A stretch of 8,866 nucleotides of DNA from Desulfobacterales bacterium (GCA_030689795.1 JAUYEO010000293.1:1-8866); one strand, 5' to 3'; numbered from the stretch's first letter, positions 1 through 7,019 are shown. Notes: generated by a model not told the origin, from the sequence alone. Made by a program: numbers and translations.

Positions 1-159
1 AGATACAGCATAGGGGCTAATTATAAGCTGTTTCAAAAAGAGAATTTTTCGACCACCCTCATGACTGAATACCGGAGAAGCGATTATGAGAAAGCATCCG
101 GAAGCGTTTTCGATGATAAACTGGATGAGTTCTTCGTCAGACTGGCGATAGCATTCTAA
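1..159 (+). CDS. C-terminal end of an outer-membrane beta-barrel protein (partial)
   Basis: An open frame enters from the left edge and ends at TAA (157-159), giving the last 52 residues of a protein. The fragment alternates polar and hydrophobic or aromatic residues, as in beta-strands (for example YSIGANYKLF and FFVRLAIAF), separated by a charged, glycine/serine-containing turn. It ends in phenylalanine. A final amphipathic strand with a terminal aromatic residue is the known signal for insertion of outer-membrane barrels by the BAM complex. I infer an outer-membrane barrel from this; the family (porin, TonB-dependent receptor, other) cannot be told from the fragment. It lies 92 nt upstream of the metal-transporter operon on the same strand, so an outer-membrane metal uptake role is possible but unproven. 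Confidence 0.6.
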   Translation, partial: RYSIGANYKLFQKENFSTTLMTEYRRSDYEKASGSVFDDKLDEFFVRLAIAF

Positions 160-251
160 TGGGTTCGTCCTTAAAAATTCACTTTTAAAACAGATAATTT
201 TAATTGTAGTTCATCATATACATATATATATTGATCGAAAGGAGAATGACC

Positions 252-1289
252 ATGCACATGGCAGATGCTTTGATATCTCCCGCTGTAGGCGGAACTGTGT
301 GGGCGGCTTCAGCCGGATTGATCGCCTATTGCTCAAAAAAAGTAAGAGATGATGTTGACGACCGGATAATTCCTCTCATGGGCGTTGCCGGAGCTTTCAT
401 ATTTGCAGCCCAGATGATTAATTTTACTATTCCAGGAACAGGATCAAGCGGACACCTGGGCGGAGCAATGATTCTTTCGGTTCTGCTCGGCCCTTATGCC
501 GCATTTCTTACAATGGCATCCGTGCTCACAGTGCAGGCCCTCTTTTTTGCGGACGGAGGACTGCTTGCCCTCGGATGCAATATTTTTAACCTCGGTTTTT
601 TCCCATGCTTTATCGCATATCCTTTCATATATAAAAAAATTGCGGGCGAAAAACCTTCCCAAAACCGCATCCTGATAGGTACTTTGGCGGCATCCATTCT
701 GGGACTTCAAATGGGCGCCTTTGGAGTCGTTCTTGAAACCCTCTTTTCCGGCATCTCAGAACTGCCTTTCGGAACTTTCGTATTAATGATGCAACCCATA
801 CATCTCGCTATCGGCATTGTTGAAGGCATGGTGACAGCCGCAGTTATCTCATTCGTATGGAAATCGAGGCCGGAACTCATTCAAAAAACAACATCCCCGG
901 CGCCTTCAGGCAACTTCTCACTGAAATATGTTTTAACTGCGCTCCTTGCAGCCGCTGTGATTACAGGCGGGATTCTTTCCTGGTTTGCTTCATCACATCC
1001 GGACGGACTGGAGTGGGCCGTCTTTCATACAACGGGATCAGAAGAACTTGAGACTCCGGGGCATGGTGTTTATTCGCTATTAACAAAAATACAGGGGAAA
1101 ACGGCGTTTCTGCCGGATTATAATTTCAAAACGTCTAAAAATTCCGACATTAAAAAACCGGAACCTGCAAGTATTATCGATTCGGGCACCTCAGTATCAG
1201 GACTTGTGGGAGGAGCGCTTGTTCTGGTTCTTGCAGCCTTTATAGGGTTTGCCCTGAAAAAGAGGAGCGGAACCAGATCTCACCTATGA
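252..1289 (+). CDS. cbiM: ECF-type cobalt/nickel transporter, fused CbiM-NikN substrate-binding subunit
   Basis: This is the integral-membrane substrate-specificity (S) component of an energy-coupling-factor transporter importing Co2+ or Ni2+. The 345-residue protein begins Met-His-Met; in the family the Met1 amine, His2 and a later histidine bind the metal. The later histidine is His68, in the SGHLGG motif. HLAIGIVEG (184-192) is another conserved family segment. After the CbiM core (about 1-205) comes a second module with TM segments at about 225-246 and 316-336. These flank an extracytoplasmic loop with PDGLE (250-254) and FLPDY (286-290), the hallmark of NikN/PDGLE domains. No separate cbiN is needed. 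The ATG at 252 is preferred over TTG 231 and ATG 246 because AGGAG (240-244) lies 7 nt upstream and because the metal site needs His at position 2. The choice between nickel and cobalt is open. Confidence 0.93.
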   Translation: MHMADALISPAVGGTVWAASAGLIAYCSKKVRDDVDDRIIPLMGVAGAFIFAAQMINFTIPGTGSSGHLGGAMILSVLLGPYAAFLTMASVLTVQALFFADGGLLALGCNIFNLGFFPCFIAYPFIYKKIAGEKPSQNRILIGTLAASILGLQMGAFGVVLETLFSGISELPFGTFVLMMQPIHLAIGIVEGMVTAAVISFVWKSRPELIQKTTSPAPSGNFSLKYVLTALLAAAVITGGILSWFASSHPDGLEWAVFHTTGSEELETPGHGVYSLLTKIQGKTAFLPDYNFKTSKNSDIKKPEPASIIDSGTSVSGLVGGALVLVLAAFIGFALKKRSGTRSHL

Positions 1290-2098
1290 GCAGAATAAAG
1301 ACGGCATTTCTCGATTTGGGTCACATGGATACTCTCTCAGGCAGGGATACTTTCGCACACCGTATAGATCCGCGCGCAAAACTCCTGACAACTCTGATAT
1401 TCATTATCACCGTTATTTCATTCGGAAAATACGAAATTTCAGCTCTCATCCCGTTTTTTATTTTCCCCGCAGTAATGATAAGCCTGGGAGAGCTTCCGGT
1501 TTATTATCTTTTCCGGAAGATTCTTATAGTCATACCCTTTGCCGTCATGATCGGAATATTCAATCCTTTGATAGACCGCGAAATCCTGATGCGCCTTGGT
1601 CCGTTTTCCCTTTCAGGGGGGTGGATTTCTTTTTGTTCAATAATGATAAAATTTACTCTTACCGCCGGGAGCGTTCTTGTTCTTATTGCATGCACAGGCT
1701 TTAATTCAGTCTGTATGGCTCTTGAAAAAATGGGCGCTCCCCGTGTATTTGCAGTTCAACTGCTCTTTTTATACCGCTATATTTTTGTTCTGATTGACGA
1801 AGCATCGCGCATGGCAAATGCAAGATCTCTACGCTCCTTTGACGGAAAAGGAAAGGGAATCAAAGTGTTCGGCTACCTGCTCGGACACCTTCTGTTAAGA
1901 ACTATCGACAGGGCGCAGCGCATTCATCTTGCCATGCTCTGCCGGGGCTTTGACGGGGAAATCAGGGTTAACCGCCGCCTTGAAGCGGGCATAAGAGAAG
2001 TGATTTTTACGATTGCGTGGTCCGCTTTTTTTATCGCCATGCGGTTTTACAATATTCCGCTGATTGCAGGGAAACTGATAACGGAGTCCATATTATGA
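1286..2098 (+). CDS. cbiQ: ECF transporter T component CbiQ
   Basis: This is the 270-residue transmembrane coupling subunit, which links the ATPase to the CbiM subunit. It carries the family's N-terminal HRIDPRAKL segment (25-33), several hydrophobic helices (about 32-68, 79-95, 113-137, 152-170, 238-252), and the two cytoplasmic coupling helices with Ala-Arg motifs. The first is ARSLRSF (179-185), with Ser where Gly is usual; the second is AMLCRGF (216-222). In this family the coupling helices sit in grooves of the ATPase dimer. The ATG overlaps the cbiM stop (ATGA, 1286-1289). The purine-rich GAGGAG at 1261-1266 is too far upstream to be the main ribosome site, so translation is probably coupled to cbiM. 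It is the middle gene of the operon. Confidence 0.93.
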   Translation: MSRIKTAFLDLGHMDTLSGRDTFAHRIDPRAKLLTTLIFIITVISFGKYEISALIPFFIFPAVMISLGELPVYYLFRKILIVIPFAVMIGIFNPLIDREILMRLGPFSLSGGWISFCSIMIKFTLTAGSVLVLIACTGFNSVCMALEKMGAPRVFAVQLLFLYRYIFVLIDEASRMANARSLRSFDGKGKGIKVFGYLLGHLLLRTIDRAQRIHLAMLCRGFDGEIRVNRRLEAGIREVIFTIAWSAFFIAMRFYNIPLIAGKLITESIL

Positions 2099-2847
2099 GT
2101 CACCATATTGTCGAGGTTAAAAACCTGAAGTTCACTTACCCGGACGGCACCTGTGCGCTTCAGGATATTTCCTTCAGAATAACCCACGGCGAATCCGTAG
2201 CGGTCGTAGGGGAAAACGGAGCTGGGAAATCGACGCTCCTCCTTCATCTTAACGGTTATCTCATGTCAGGAAACGGGATTATCCGGATAGGCGACTACCC
2301 TTTAACAAAAGAGACGCTGAAAGAGGTAAGGCGAACGGTGGGAATGGTTTTCCAGGACCCGGACGACCAGCTTTTCATGCCGACCGTATATGATGACGTG
2401 GCCTTTGGTCCCTTAAATCTCTCACTTCCGCCGGAAGAAGTTGACACAAGGGTTGACAATGCCCTTTCAACGGTAGGAGCATTGCATTTAAAATCCCGCC
2501 CGCCTTACAGGCTTTCAGGAGGAGAAAAAAGATCGGTATCGATTGCGACAGTTCTTGCCATGTCACCCGATATTCTTGTCATGGACGAACCGACGTCAAA
2601 TCTTGACCCACGGGCAAGGCGTAAACTCATAGAGCTTCTGAAAACATTTAAACATACAAAGATAATAGCGACTCACGATCTTGATATGGTTATGGATCTC
2701 TGCGAGCGGACAATAGTTATTCATAAGGGACAGGTCATGGCCGACGGCCCCACGGCTGAAATATTCATGAACCAGGAACTTTTAGCGGAAAGTCATCTCG
2801 AAAAGCCCCTGCGCATGCAGGGTTGCCCGGTATGCGGGAAAACGTAA
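2095..2847 (+). CDS. cbiO: ECF transporter ATPase CbiO
   Basis: This is the 250-residue ABC-type ATPase that powers metal uptake with CbiM and CbiQ. All nucleotide-binding motifs are intact: Walker A GENGAGKST (39-47), Q-loop Gln87 in FQDPDDQLF, signature LSGGEKR (140-146), Walker B LVMDEP (161-166), D-loop SNLD (168-171) and switch His194. FQDPDDQLF is characteristic of ECF/cobalt ATPases. The ATG overlaps the cbiQ stop (ATGA, 2095-2098) and has GGAG (2083-2086) 8 nt upstream; a longer in-frame extension inside cbiQ is unlikely. The C-terminus ends in a CPVC pair (244-247), which I do not know as a standard feature of the family. As there is a single ATPase gene, it probably acts as a homodimer. 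Confidence 0.95.
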   Translation: MSHHIVEVKNLKFTYPDGTCALQDISFRITHGESVAVVGENGAGKSTLLLHLNGYLMSGNGIIRIGDYPLTKETLKEVRRTVGMVFQDPDDQLFMPTVYDDVAFGPLNLSLPPEEVDTRVDNALSTVGALHLKSRPPYRLSGGEKRSVSIATVLAMSPDILVMDEPTSNLDPRARRKLIELLKTFKHTKIIATHDLDMVMDLCERTIVIHKGQVMADGPTAEIFMNQELLAESHLEKPLRMQGCPVCGKT

Positions 2848-2858
2848 AAAACAGGTCT

Positions 2859-2926
2859 CTGGTTCCTGGTTTGTGGTTTCTGGTCGAAAGGTTTTCCGTT
2901 TACTGATCACTGATTGCTGATCACTG
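2859..2926. repeat. Short tandem repeats in the convergent gap after cbiO
   Basis: The 90-nt gap between the convergent cbiO and response-regulator genes is built of two repeat sets. First come four degenerate 7-mers in tandem: CTGGTTC (2859), CTGGTTT (2866), GTGGTTT (2873) and CTGGTCG (2880). Then a perfect 10-mer, CTGATCACTG, occurs at 2903-2912 and again at 2917-2926, separated by ATTG. Each 10-mer contains palindromic TGATCA, and the two copies can pair as a 6-bp stem with an 8-nt loop. There is no GC-rich stem with a T-run, so a classical intrinsic terminator is not seen for either gene. Confidence 0.75.
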
Positions 2927-2937
2927 CGTCCCTGTTC

Positions 2938-4326
2938 CTACCTGAAATCTTCGGCACTGATGCCGTATCTTCTCATAATCTGCTGAAGGGCCTGACGTTC
3001 GAGTCCGCAGAGTTTTGCCGCCTGCGTTACATTTCCCATGTTGGCTGAAAGAAGATTGCTGATATAATTTTTATTAAAAAGATTAAGAGTCTGCTCTTTT
3101 GCGTCCTTATACGGCAGGTTCAGGGAAGAAAGCTCAACAAGACATTCCTTCGGCGTATCTCCGGTGAGTCCGGCATCATCAGGCATGATGACATCGGTTG
3201 AACAAAAGAGGATTCCGCGCAATATTACATTCTCCATCTCCCTTACGTTTCCTTCCCATGTTCTTTCCATAAAATTCTTCATAAGATCCGGAGATATTGA
3301 TTTGACCGGCTTGTTGAGTTTTGCGCAATGTTTATTAATGAGATGACTTGCTATAATGGGAATATCTTCCCGATGCTCTCTTAAGGAAGGCATCTTAAGG
3401 GGAAGAACATTCAGGCGGTAGAAAAAATCTTCTCTGTACTCGGCTTTTTTTATCTTCTCTTCAAGATTCCGGTTTGTTGAGGCGATTATGCGAACATCAA
3501 CGGAAATTGTTTTTGTATCCCCAAGCGGTTTAATCTCCTTTTCCTGAAGCACTCTGAGCAGTTTTGTCTGGATAGTCGGACTTATATCGCCTATTTCATC
3601 CAGAAATATCGATCCTTTGTGTGCTTCCTGGAAAAGTCCGATTTTGTTCTGGGTTGCATGGGTGAATGCGCCCTTTTTATACCCGAACAATTCGCTTTCG
3701 AGAATATTTTCCGGAACAGTAGGGCAGCTAACCGCGACAAAAGGGCCTTTGCTGCGGTTGCTTAAAGCATGAATAGCTCTTGAAACAAGATCCTTTCCGG
3801 TTCCTGATTCGCCGGTGATCAGGACAGTAAGGTCGGTTTGAGCAACCATCCGGACAGTTTCATACACCCTCTCCATTACGGCGCTCTTGCCGACAAGATC
3901 CTGAAAATCCTGCGTGTTTTGTCTCTCCTTCTGAAGCATGCGGTTTTCATTGAGAAGTCTGCTCCTTTCAACCGCCTTTTGTATTCTCAGAATCAGGGCA
4001 TCATGGTCGAACGGTTTTGTTATGAAATCGTACGCCCCCCTCTTCATCGCTTCGACCGCCGTTTCAATCCGGCCGAATGCGGTCATCATTACTACCGTCA
4101 GATCAGGATGATCCCTTTTTATCAGATCCAGGAGTTCAAGCCCGTCCATACCCGGCATTTTTATATCGGCCAGAACCATATCAACATGAGTTTCTTCAAG
4201 AATCCTGAGCGCCATTTCTCCTGAAGATGCCATCTCGACCCTGCATCCGAGATCGGGCTCGAGGCTCCGCTTTAAAAGTTGACGCATATCAGGTTCGTCA
4301 TCTACTACCAGTATTTTTATTTCCAT
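2938..4326 (-). CDS. NtrC-family sigma-54 response regulator
   Basis: This is a 462-residue enhancer-binding protein that activates sigma-54 RNA polymerase when phosphorylated. The receiver domain (about 3-120) has acidic pocket Asp9/Asp10, phosphoacceptor Asp54, Thr82 and Lys104. The AAA+ domain (about 143-370) has Walker A GESGTGKD (172-179), Walker B IFLDEIGD (240-247) and candidate arginine fingers Arg298/Arg304. The loop that contacts sigma-54 reads GAFTHA (219-224), with His223 where Gly is usual; the codon is a clear CAT. A Fis-type helix-turn-helix ends the protein (about 430-458, NVTQAAKLCGLERQALQQIM). It starts 6 nt after the kinase stop, so the two form a cognate pair in one transcript. 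Likely targets are the two sigma-54 promoters at 8331-8346 and 8722-8737. No intrinsic terminator follows. Confidence 0.95.
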   Translation of the reverse strand: MEIKILVVDDEPDMRQLLKRSLEPDLGCRVEMASSGEMALRILEETHVDMVLADIKMPGMDGLELLDLIKRDHPDLTVVMMTAFGRIETAVEAMKRGAYDFITKPFDHDALILRIQKAVERSRLLNENRMLQKERQNTQDFQDLVGKSAVMERVYETVRMVAQTDLTVLITGESGTGKDLVSRAIHALSNRSKGPFVAVSCPTVPENILESELFGYKKGAFTHATQNKIGLFQEAHKGSIFLDEIGDISPTIQTKLLRVLQEKEIKPLGDTKTISVDVRIIASTNRNLEEKIKKAEYREDFFYRLNVLPLKMPSLREHREDIPIIASHLINKHCAKLNKPVKSISPDLMKNFMERTWEGNVREMENVILRGILFCSTDVIMPDDAGLTGDTPKECLVELSSLNLPYKDAKEQTLNLFNKNYISNLLSANMGNVTQAAKLCGLERQALQQIMRRYGISAEDFR

Positions 4327-4332
4327 ATAACT

Positions 4333-5841
4333 TCAGTCCCCGGTTTCCGGCGAAACCACAGGCAAAAGAACCGTAAACAGAGTCCCCTTACCGAACTCGC
4401 TCTCAACAAGAATCTCGCCTCCATGGCTTTTCACAATTCCATAGCTTACCGAAAGCCCCAGACCTGTTCCCACTCCGGTCGGTTTTGTCGTATAAAAAGG
4501 ATCGAAGATACGGGTCAGATCATTTTTCTCTATTCCGTATCCCGAATCGGCAACTTTTATGGCCACTTTATTATCCTGCCTTATGTATTCCGTCGAAAGG
4601 CTGATACTTCCTTTCTTCCCGACAGCATGCCCGGCATTCATCAGAAGATTTATCAGGACCTGCCTTATCTTCTTCTCATCAAGGAGCATGGGCGGAGCTT
4701 CTTCGTCATAATTCCGGATAATATCTATTCCATCCAGTTTGGAATGATGCAGGATGAAATTCAATACATCATCTGCGGCTTCGTTGATCCGCGTTGTTTT
4801 GATTTCAGGCTTTGAACTCCTCGCAAAGTTAAGGAGATCCTCTACAATCGACTTGCAGTTTTTTACATGCTTTTCTATTGTTTTGAGATCGTTGTATCTG
4901 TCCGTTTCAATTTTTTCATTCCGCAGAAGAAGCTGAGTGTAACCCAGAATCACTCCGAGGGGATTATTGATCTCGTGTGCTATACCTGCTGAAAGCTGGC
5001 CTATGGAAGCGAGTTTGTCCGCCTGGGCCATCTGCTTTTCCATCATTCTTCTCTGTTCAATATCCTTGACAAGAAAATGGATGGTCTCCTCCTGTCCGGG
5101 CTGGTTGGCGTCTAAGCTTCCGCTCACAAGCGAACCCATCCTGGCGCCGTCGGAGCGCTTCAATTCTATCTCAACATTTGTAACAAAACCATTCCTCTCC
5201 ATCATTTTTTCAATGCGTCCCCAGTCTTTTTCATCTGAAAAGAAATCCTTAAATCTTTTGCCGTTTAAGCTGTCGGCTCTCTTTAATCCGAGCATTGCAT
5301 ACCCTTCCGGATTAAGCTCAAGTATTATGCCGTCTTTGCCCATAACAAGTATAATATCTTTTGAAACTTCAAAAATGCGGCGGTACTTGCGTTCGGAAAC
5401 CGCCACTTCTTTGGAGCGTTCGGCCACGAGGCGCTCGAGGTGGCTGTTGAAAAAGAGCAACTCATCGCTGAGGCTCTGCAAGGCGAGCTTGTCGTTTTGA
5501 ATATCACGGTAGATGATCCAGGTGCGATGGAAAAACAGGGTCACCGAGGACACCACCATAAAGGACAGGGTGTTGATCGATCCGCTGAACGGACGTATCG
5601 CTTCCCAAATATTGACCCTTCCGGCCATAACCATCACATGTTTGAGGATGTGGCCGGCGCCCCGGGAAAAGGCGAAGAGGCAAAGGGCATAACAGACCCA
5701 GGCCAGATAGGTCCATATGACGTTGCTTTTGTCCAGGTGCTTGAGCTTCAGGGCCAGACGCAGACACATCAGGGACAGAACGATCATGGCGGCCGAGCCG
5801 GCCATGTCAACGATCCAGATGGGCAGGTTGGTGATGATCAC
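4333..5841 (-). CDS. Membrane-anchored PAS-domain sensor histidine kinase
   Basis: This is a 502-residue kinase, probable phosphodonor for the adjacent sigma-54 regulator. Three predicted TM segments (about 8-33, 41-60, 88-112) carry His64, His68 and His105 near the membrane. A short helical linker (115-148) leads to a PAS domain (about 150-265). Then come the H-box with phosphoacceptor His289 (GIAHEINNPLG), N-box Asn402, G1 ADSGYGI (431-437), F-box FDPFYTTKP (446-454) and G2 GVGTGLGLS (456-464); all catalytic motifs are intact. There is no large periplasmic domain, so the signal is probably sensed in or at the membrane. The GTG start overlaps the upstream stop (GTGA, 5841-5838), with GGAGGGG just upstream. 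Codon usage changes sharply near 5376: upstream codons favour ATC/CTG/GCC, downstream ones ATA/CTT/TTA/AGA. Confidence 0.93.
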   Translation of the reverse strand: MIITNLPIWIVDMAGSAAMIVLSLMCLRLALKLKHLDKSNVIWTYLAWVCYALCLFAFSRGAGHILKHVMVMAGRVNIWEAIRPFSGSINTLSFMVVSSVTLFFHRTWIIYRDIQNDKLALQSLSDELLFFNSHLERLVAERSKEVAVSERKYRRIFEVSKDIILVMGKDGIILELNPEGYAMLGLKRADSLNGKRFKDFFSDEKDWGRIEKMMERNGFVTNVEIELKRSDGARMGSLVSGSLDANQPGQEETIHFLVKDIEQRRMMEKQMAQADKLASIGQLSAGIAHEINNPLGVILGYTQLLLRNEKIETDRYNDLKTIEKHVKNCKSIVEDLLNFARSSKPEIKTTRINEAADDVLNFILHHSKLDGIDIIRNYDEEAPPMLLDEKKIRQVLINLLMNAGHAVGKKGSISLSTEYIRQDNKVAIKVADSGYGIEKNDLTRIFDPFYTTKPTGVGTGLGLSVSYGIVKSHGGEILVESEFGKGTLFTVLLPVVSPETGD

Positions 5842-6332
5842 GACCCCTCCATTTTCCCGGGGCGTGATTCCGAAGCCGGCGCTTCAAGCAGGCGCTTGAG
5901 GCCGCTGTAAAGGCAGATCATGGCCGGCACGCAGAGCAGGTGGTCGAGCTTGACCAGGTAGTAGAGCCAGGCGAACCATTCAAAGCCCGGCTGGGCCTGG
6001 AGCCGCAATTGCCAGGGCCCGATCTGGGCCATGTCAAGGATGTCCACCTGCTCTTCGAGAAAGTGAACGATGAAGGCATTGCTGTTCCACAGAAGGAAAA
6101 AAACAGCGGCATACTGGATCCGCCGCCAGCCCTGATTAACCACGAGTCCGTGCTGGCGCAGCCAATAGATCAAAAGAGCCATGGCCCCCACAAAAATGAT
6201 GTGGGCCATCTGGTGGACGATGACCCCTTCAATGCCGCCGTGCTTCTGGGTTGCCATGGCCTGTTCCGAATAAAACAGAACTGCAAGGAAAACCGGCAAA
6301 AATTTTATTGATTTACAAATGATCTGTTTCAT
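5838..6332 (-). CDS. Small three-TM histidine-rich membrane protein, putative sensor partner
   Basis: I cannot assign a named family. The 164-residue protein has a clear signal peptide (basic start, hydrophobic 11-21, AMA at 25-27 before Thr28). It then has three hydrophobic segments, at about 39-58, 72-91 and 118-146. Histidines and acids lie in or beside these segments: HQMAH (His40, His44), VHFLEE (His90) and KLDHLLC (His131), plus His31 right after the signal peptide. Such placement is typical of heme, metal or quinone ligands, though this is inference. The ATG at 6332 is chosen because it starts a proper signal peptide; an in-frame GTG at 6350 adds six residues. Neither has a strong ribosome site. 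The stop overlaps the kinase start, implying coupled translation and a joint role in sensing. The signal-peptide codons are AT-richer than the rest. Confidence 0.8.
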   Translation of the reverse strand: MKQIICKSIKFLPVFLAVLFYSEQAMATQKHGGIEGVIVHQMAHIIFVGAMALLIYWLRQHGLVVNQGWRRIQYAAVFFLLWNSNAFIVHFLEEQVDILDMAQIGPWQLRLQAQPGFEWFAWLYYLVKLDHLLCVPAMICLYSGLKRLLEAPASESRPGKMEGS

Positions 6333-6384
6333 GGCGGGTAATTGTACCACGATAATTTCAGGATTTGAAAGAATTTATTTGTTA

Positions 6385-6948
6385 TCAGCCGCTTTCAGCG
6401 CCGCTTTTATCGAGCATGGCCTGAACACCCCGAAAATAGGGCAACCTGGGTCTTAAATATTTGAACACGATACGGGCGAGAATGTACATAGGAATAAATA
6501 TAAAGGGATAGCCCACATTTTCTCCAATCAGGCGGTTGAGCGGGAAAACCAGTTCAAAGTCGACGCTCTGAAATCGGGATTGCATCCACGCAAGAGCAAA
6601 GGGCACCGGCCAGAGAATGCCGCCCGAATAAGCCGCCATGGTGAAGAAGTGACGGCCCCACGCCTCGTTTGCTTCCTTGTTGAGCGCTTTGTAGCTGACC
6701 TGATCGTCTTCAGCATAGGCCTGCATACTGAGCCTCTCCTTGTGCAAGATCTCTTTTTTAAGTTCCTGAAGATGCTTGCGGTTTAGGCGGATACCGGCCG
6801 AAATAGTCAGCTCTCCGAACACCACGCATATCATGCACAGGCAGAAAGTCCCGATCAGGAAACCGGCAAATGAATCGCCTGTTAAACGATAGGGGCCTAT
6901 AAGAAAAGGATCAATCATCCGCATGGCTTCATTAAACATATTATTCAT
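6385..6948 (-). CDS. Three-TM membrane protein with cytoplasmic coiled coil, function unknown
   Basis: This 187-residue protein is not recognised with confidence. Visible parts are a short N-terminus, a TM segment at about 28-51, and a highly charged helical stretch at about 55-97 rich in Lys/Glu/Gln, probably a coiled coil. A second TM segment (about 99-122, with WPVPFALAW) and a third (about 147-166) follow, then a short basic tail. The order TM, charged coiled coil, TM, TM recalls the Oxa1-superfamily EMC3/TMCO1/DUF106 layout, but the match is architectural only. The ATG at 6948 is taken as start; GTG 6957 and ATG 6939 are alternatives and no strong ribosome site decides. It sits 71 nt downstream of the TauE gene, past a hairpin, and 52 nt before the next gene. 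Confidence 0.75.
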   Translation of the reverse strand: MNNMFNEAMRMIDPFLIGPYRLTGDSFAGFLIGTFCLCMICVVFGELTISAGIRLNRKHLQELKKEILHKERLSMQAYAEDDQVSYKALNKEANEAWGRHFFTMAAYSGGILWPVPFALAWMQSRFQSVDFELVFPLNRLIGENVGYPFIFIPMYILARIVFKYLRPRLPYFRGVQAMLDKSGAESG

Positions 6949-6972
6949 TTCGATCACTTATCAACTTGTAGT

Positions 6973-7000
6973 GCCGGCCCCTCAACCTGCCGGGGCCGGC
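6973..7000 (-). terminator. Intercistronic GC-rich hairpin after the TauE gene
   Basis: A perfect 9-bp inverted repeat (GCCGGCCCC at 6973-6981, GGGGCCGGC at 6992-7000) with a 10-nt loop lies 19 nt after the TauE stop. Neither strand has a T-run after it, so it is not a standard intrinsic terminator. It more likely gives partial read-through or protects the 3' end of the transporter mRNA, allowing more transporter than downstream regulators. Confidence 0.6.
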
Positions 7001-7019
7001 TCTGATTAATAGACTTCTG

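Noticed and set aside
171..188. TTAAAA-ATTCAC-TTTTAA inverted repeat after the barrel gene as a terminator
   Set aside because: The stem is pure A/T and there is no T-run; it is too weak to call.
204..232. Possible sigma-70 promoter (TTGTAG, 17 nt, TATATT) before cbiM
   Set aside because: The -35 box matches only half of the consensus, the region is nearly pure AT so a TATA-like box is expected by chance, and the implied leader would be only about 13 nt.
160..251. Cobalamin riboswitch upstream of cbiM
   Set aside because: Only 92 nt are available and the AT-rich leader has none of the conserved riboswitch core.
231..251. TTG at 231 as the cbiM start
   Set aside because: The Shine-Dalgarno sequence lies downstream of it, and the metal site of the family needs Met1-His2, which ATG 252 provides.
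2859..2926. CRISPR-like array
   Set aside because: The units are 7 and 10 nt without spacers; this is a simple tandem repeat.
4279..4815. 178-codon + strand frame opposite the kinase catalytic domain
   Set aside because: The opposite strand encodes intact N, G1, F and G2 boxes; this frame has no recognisable domain.
5440..5910. 156-codon + strand frame opposite the kinase N-terminus
   Set aside because: It is a low-complexity Gly/His/Asp/Gln shadow; the kinase frame on the other strand has TM segments and a ribosome site.
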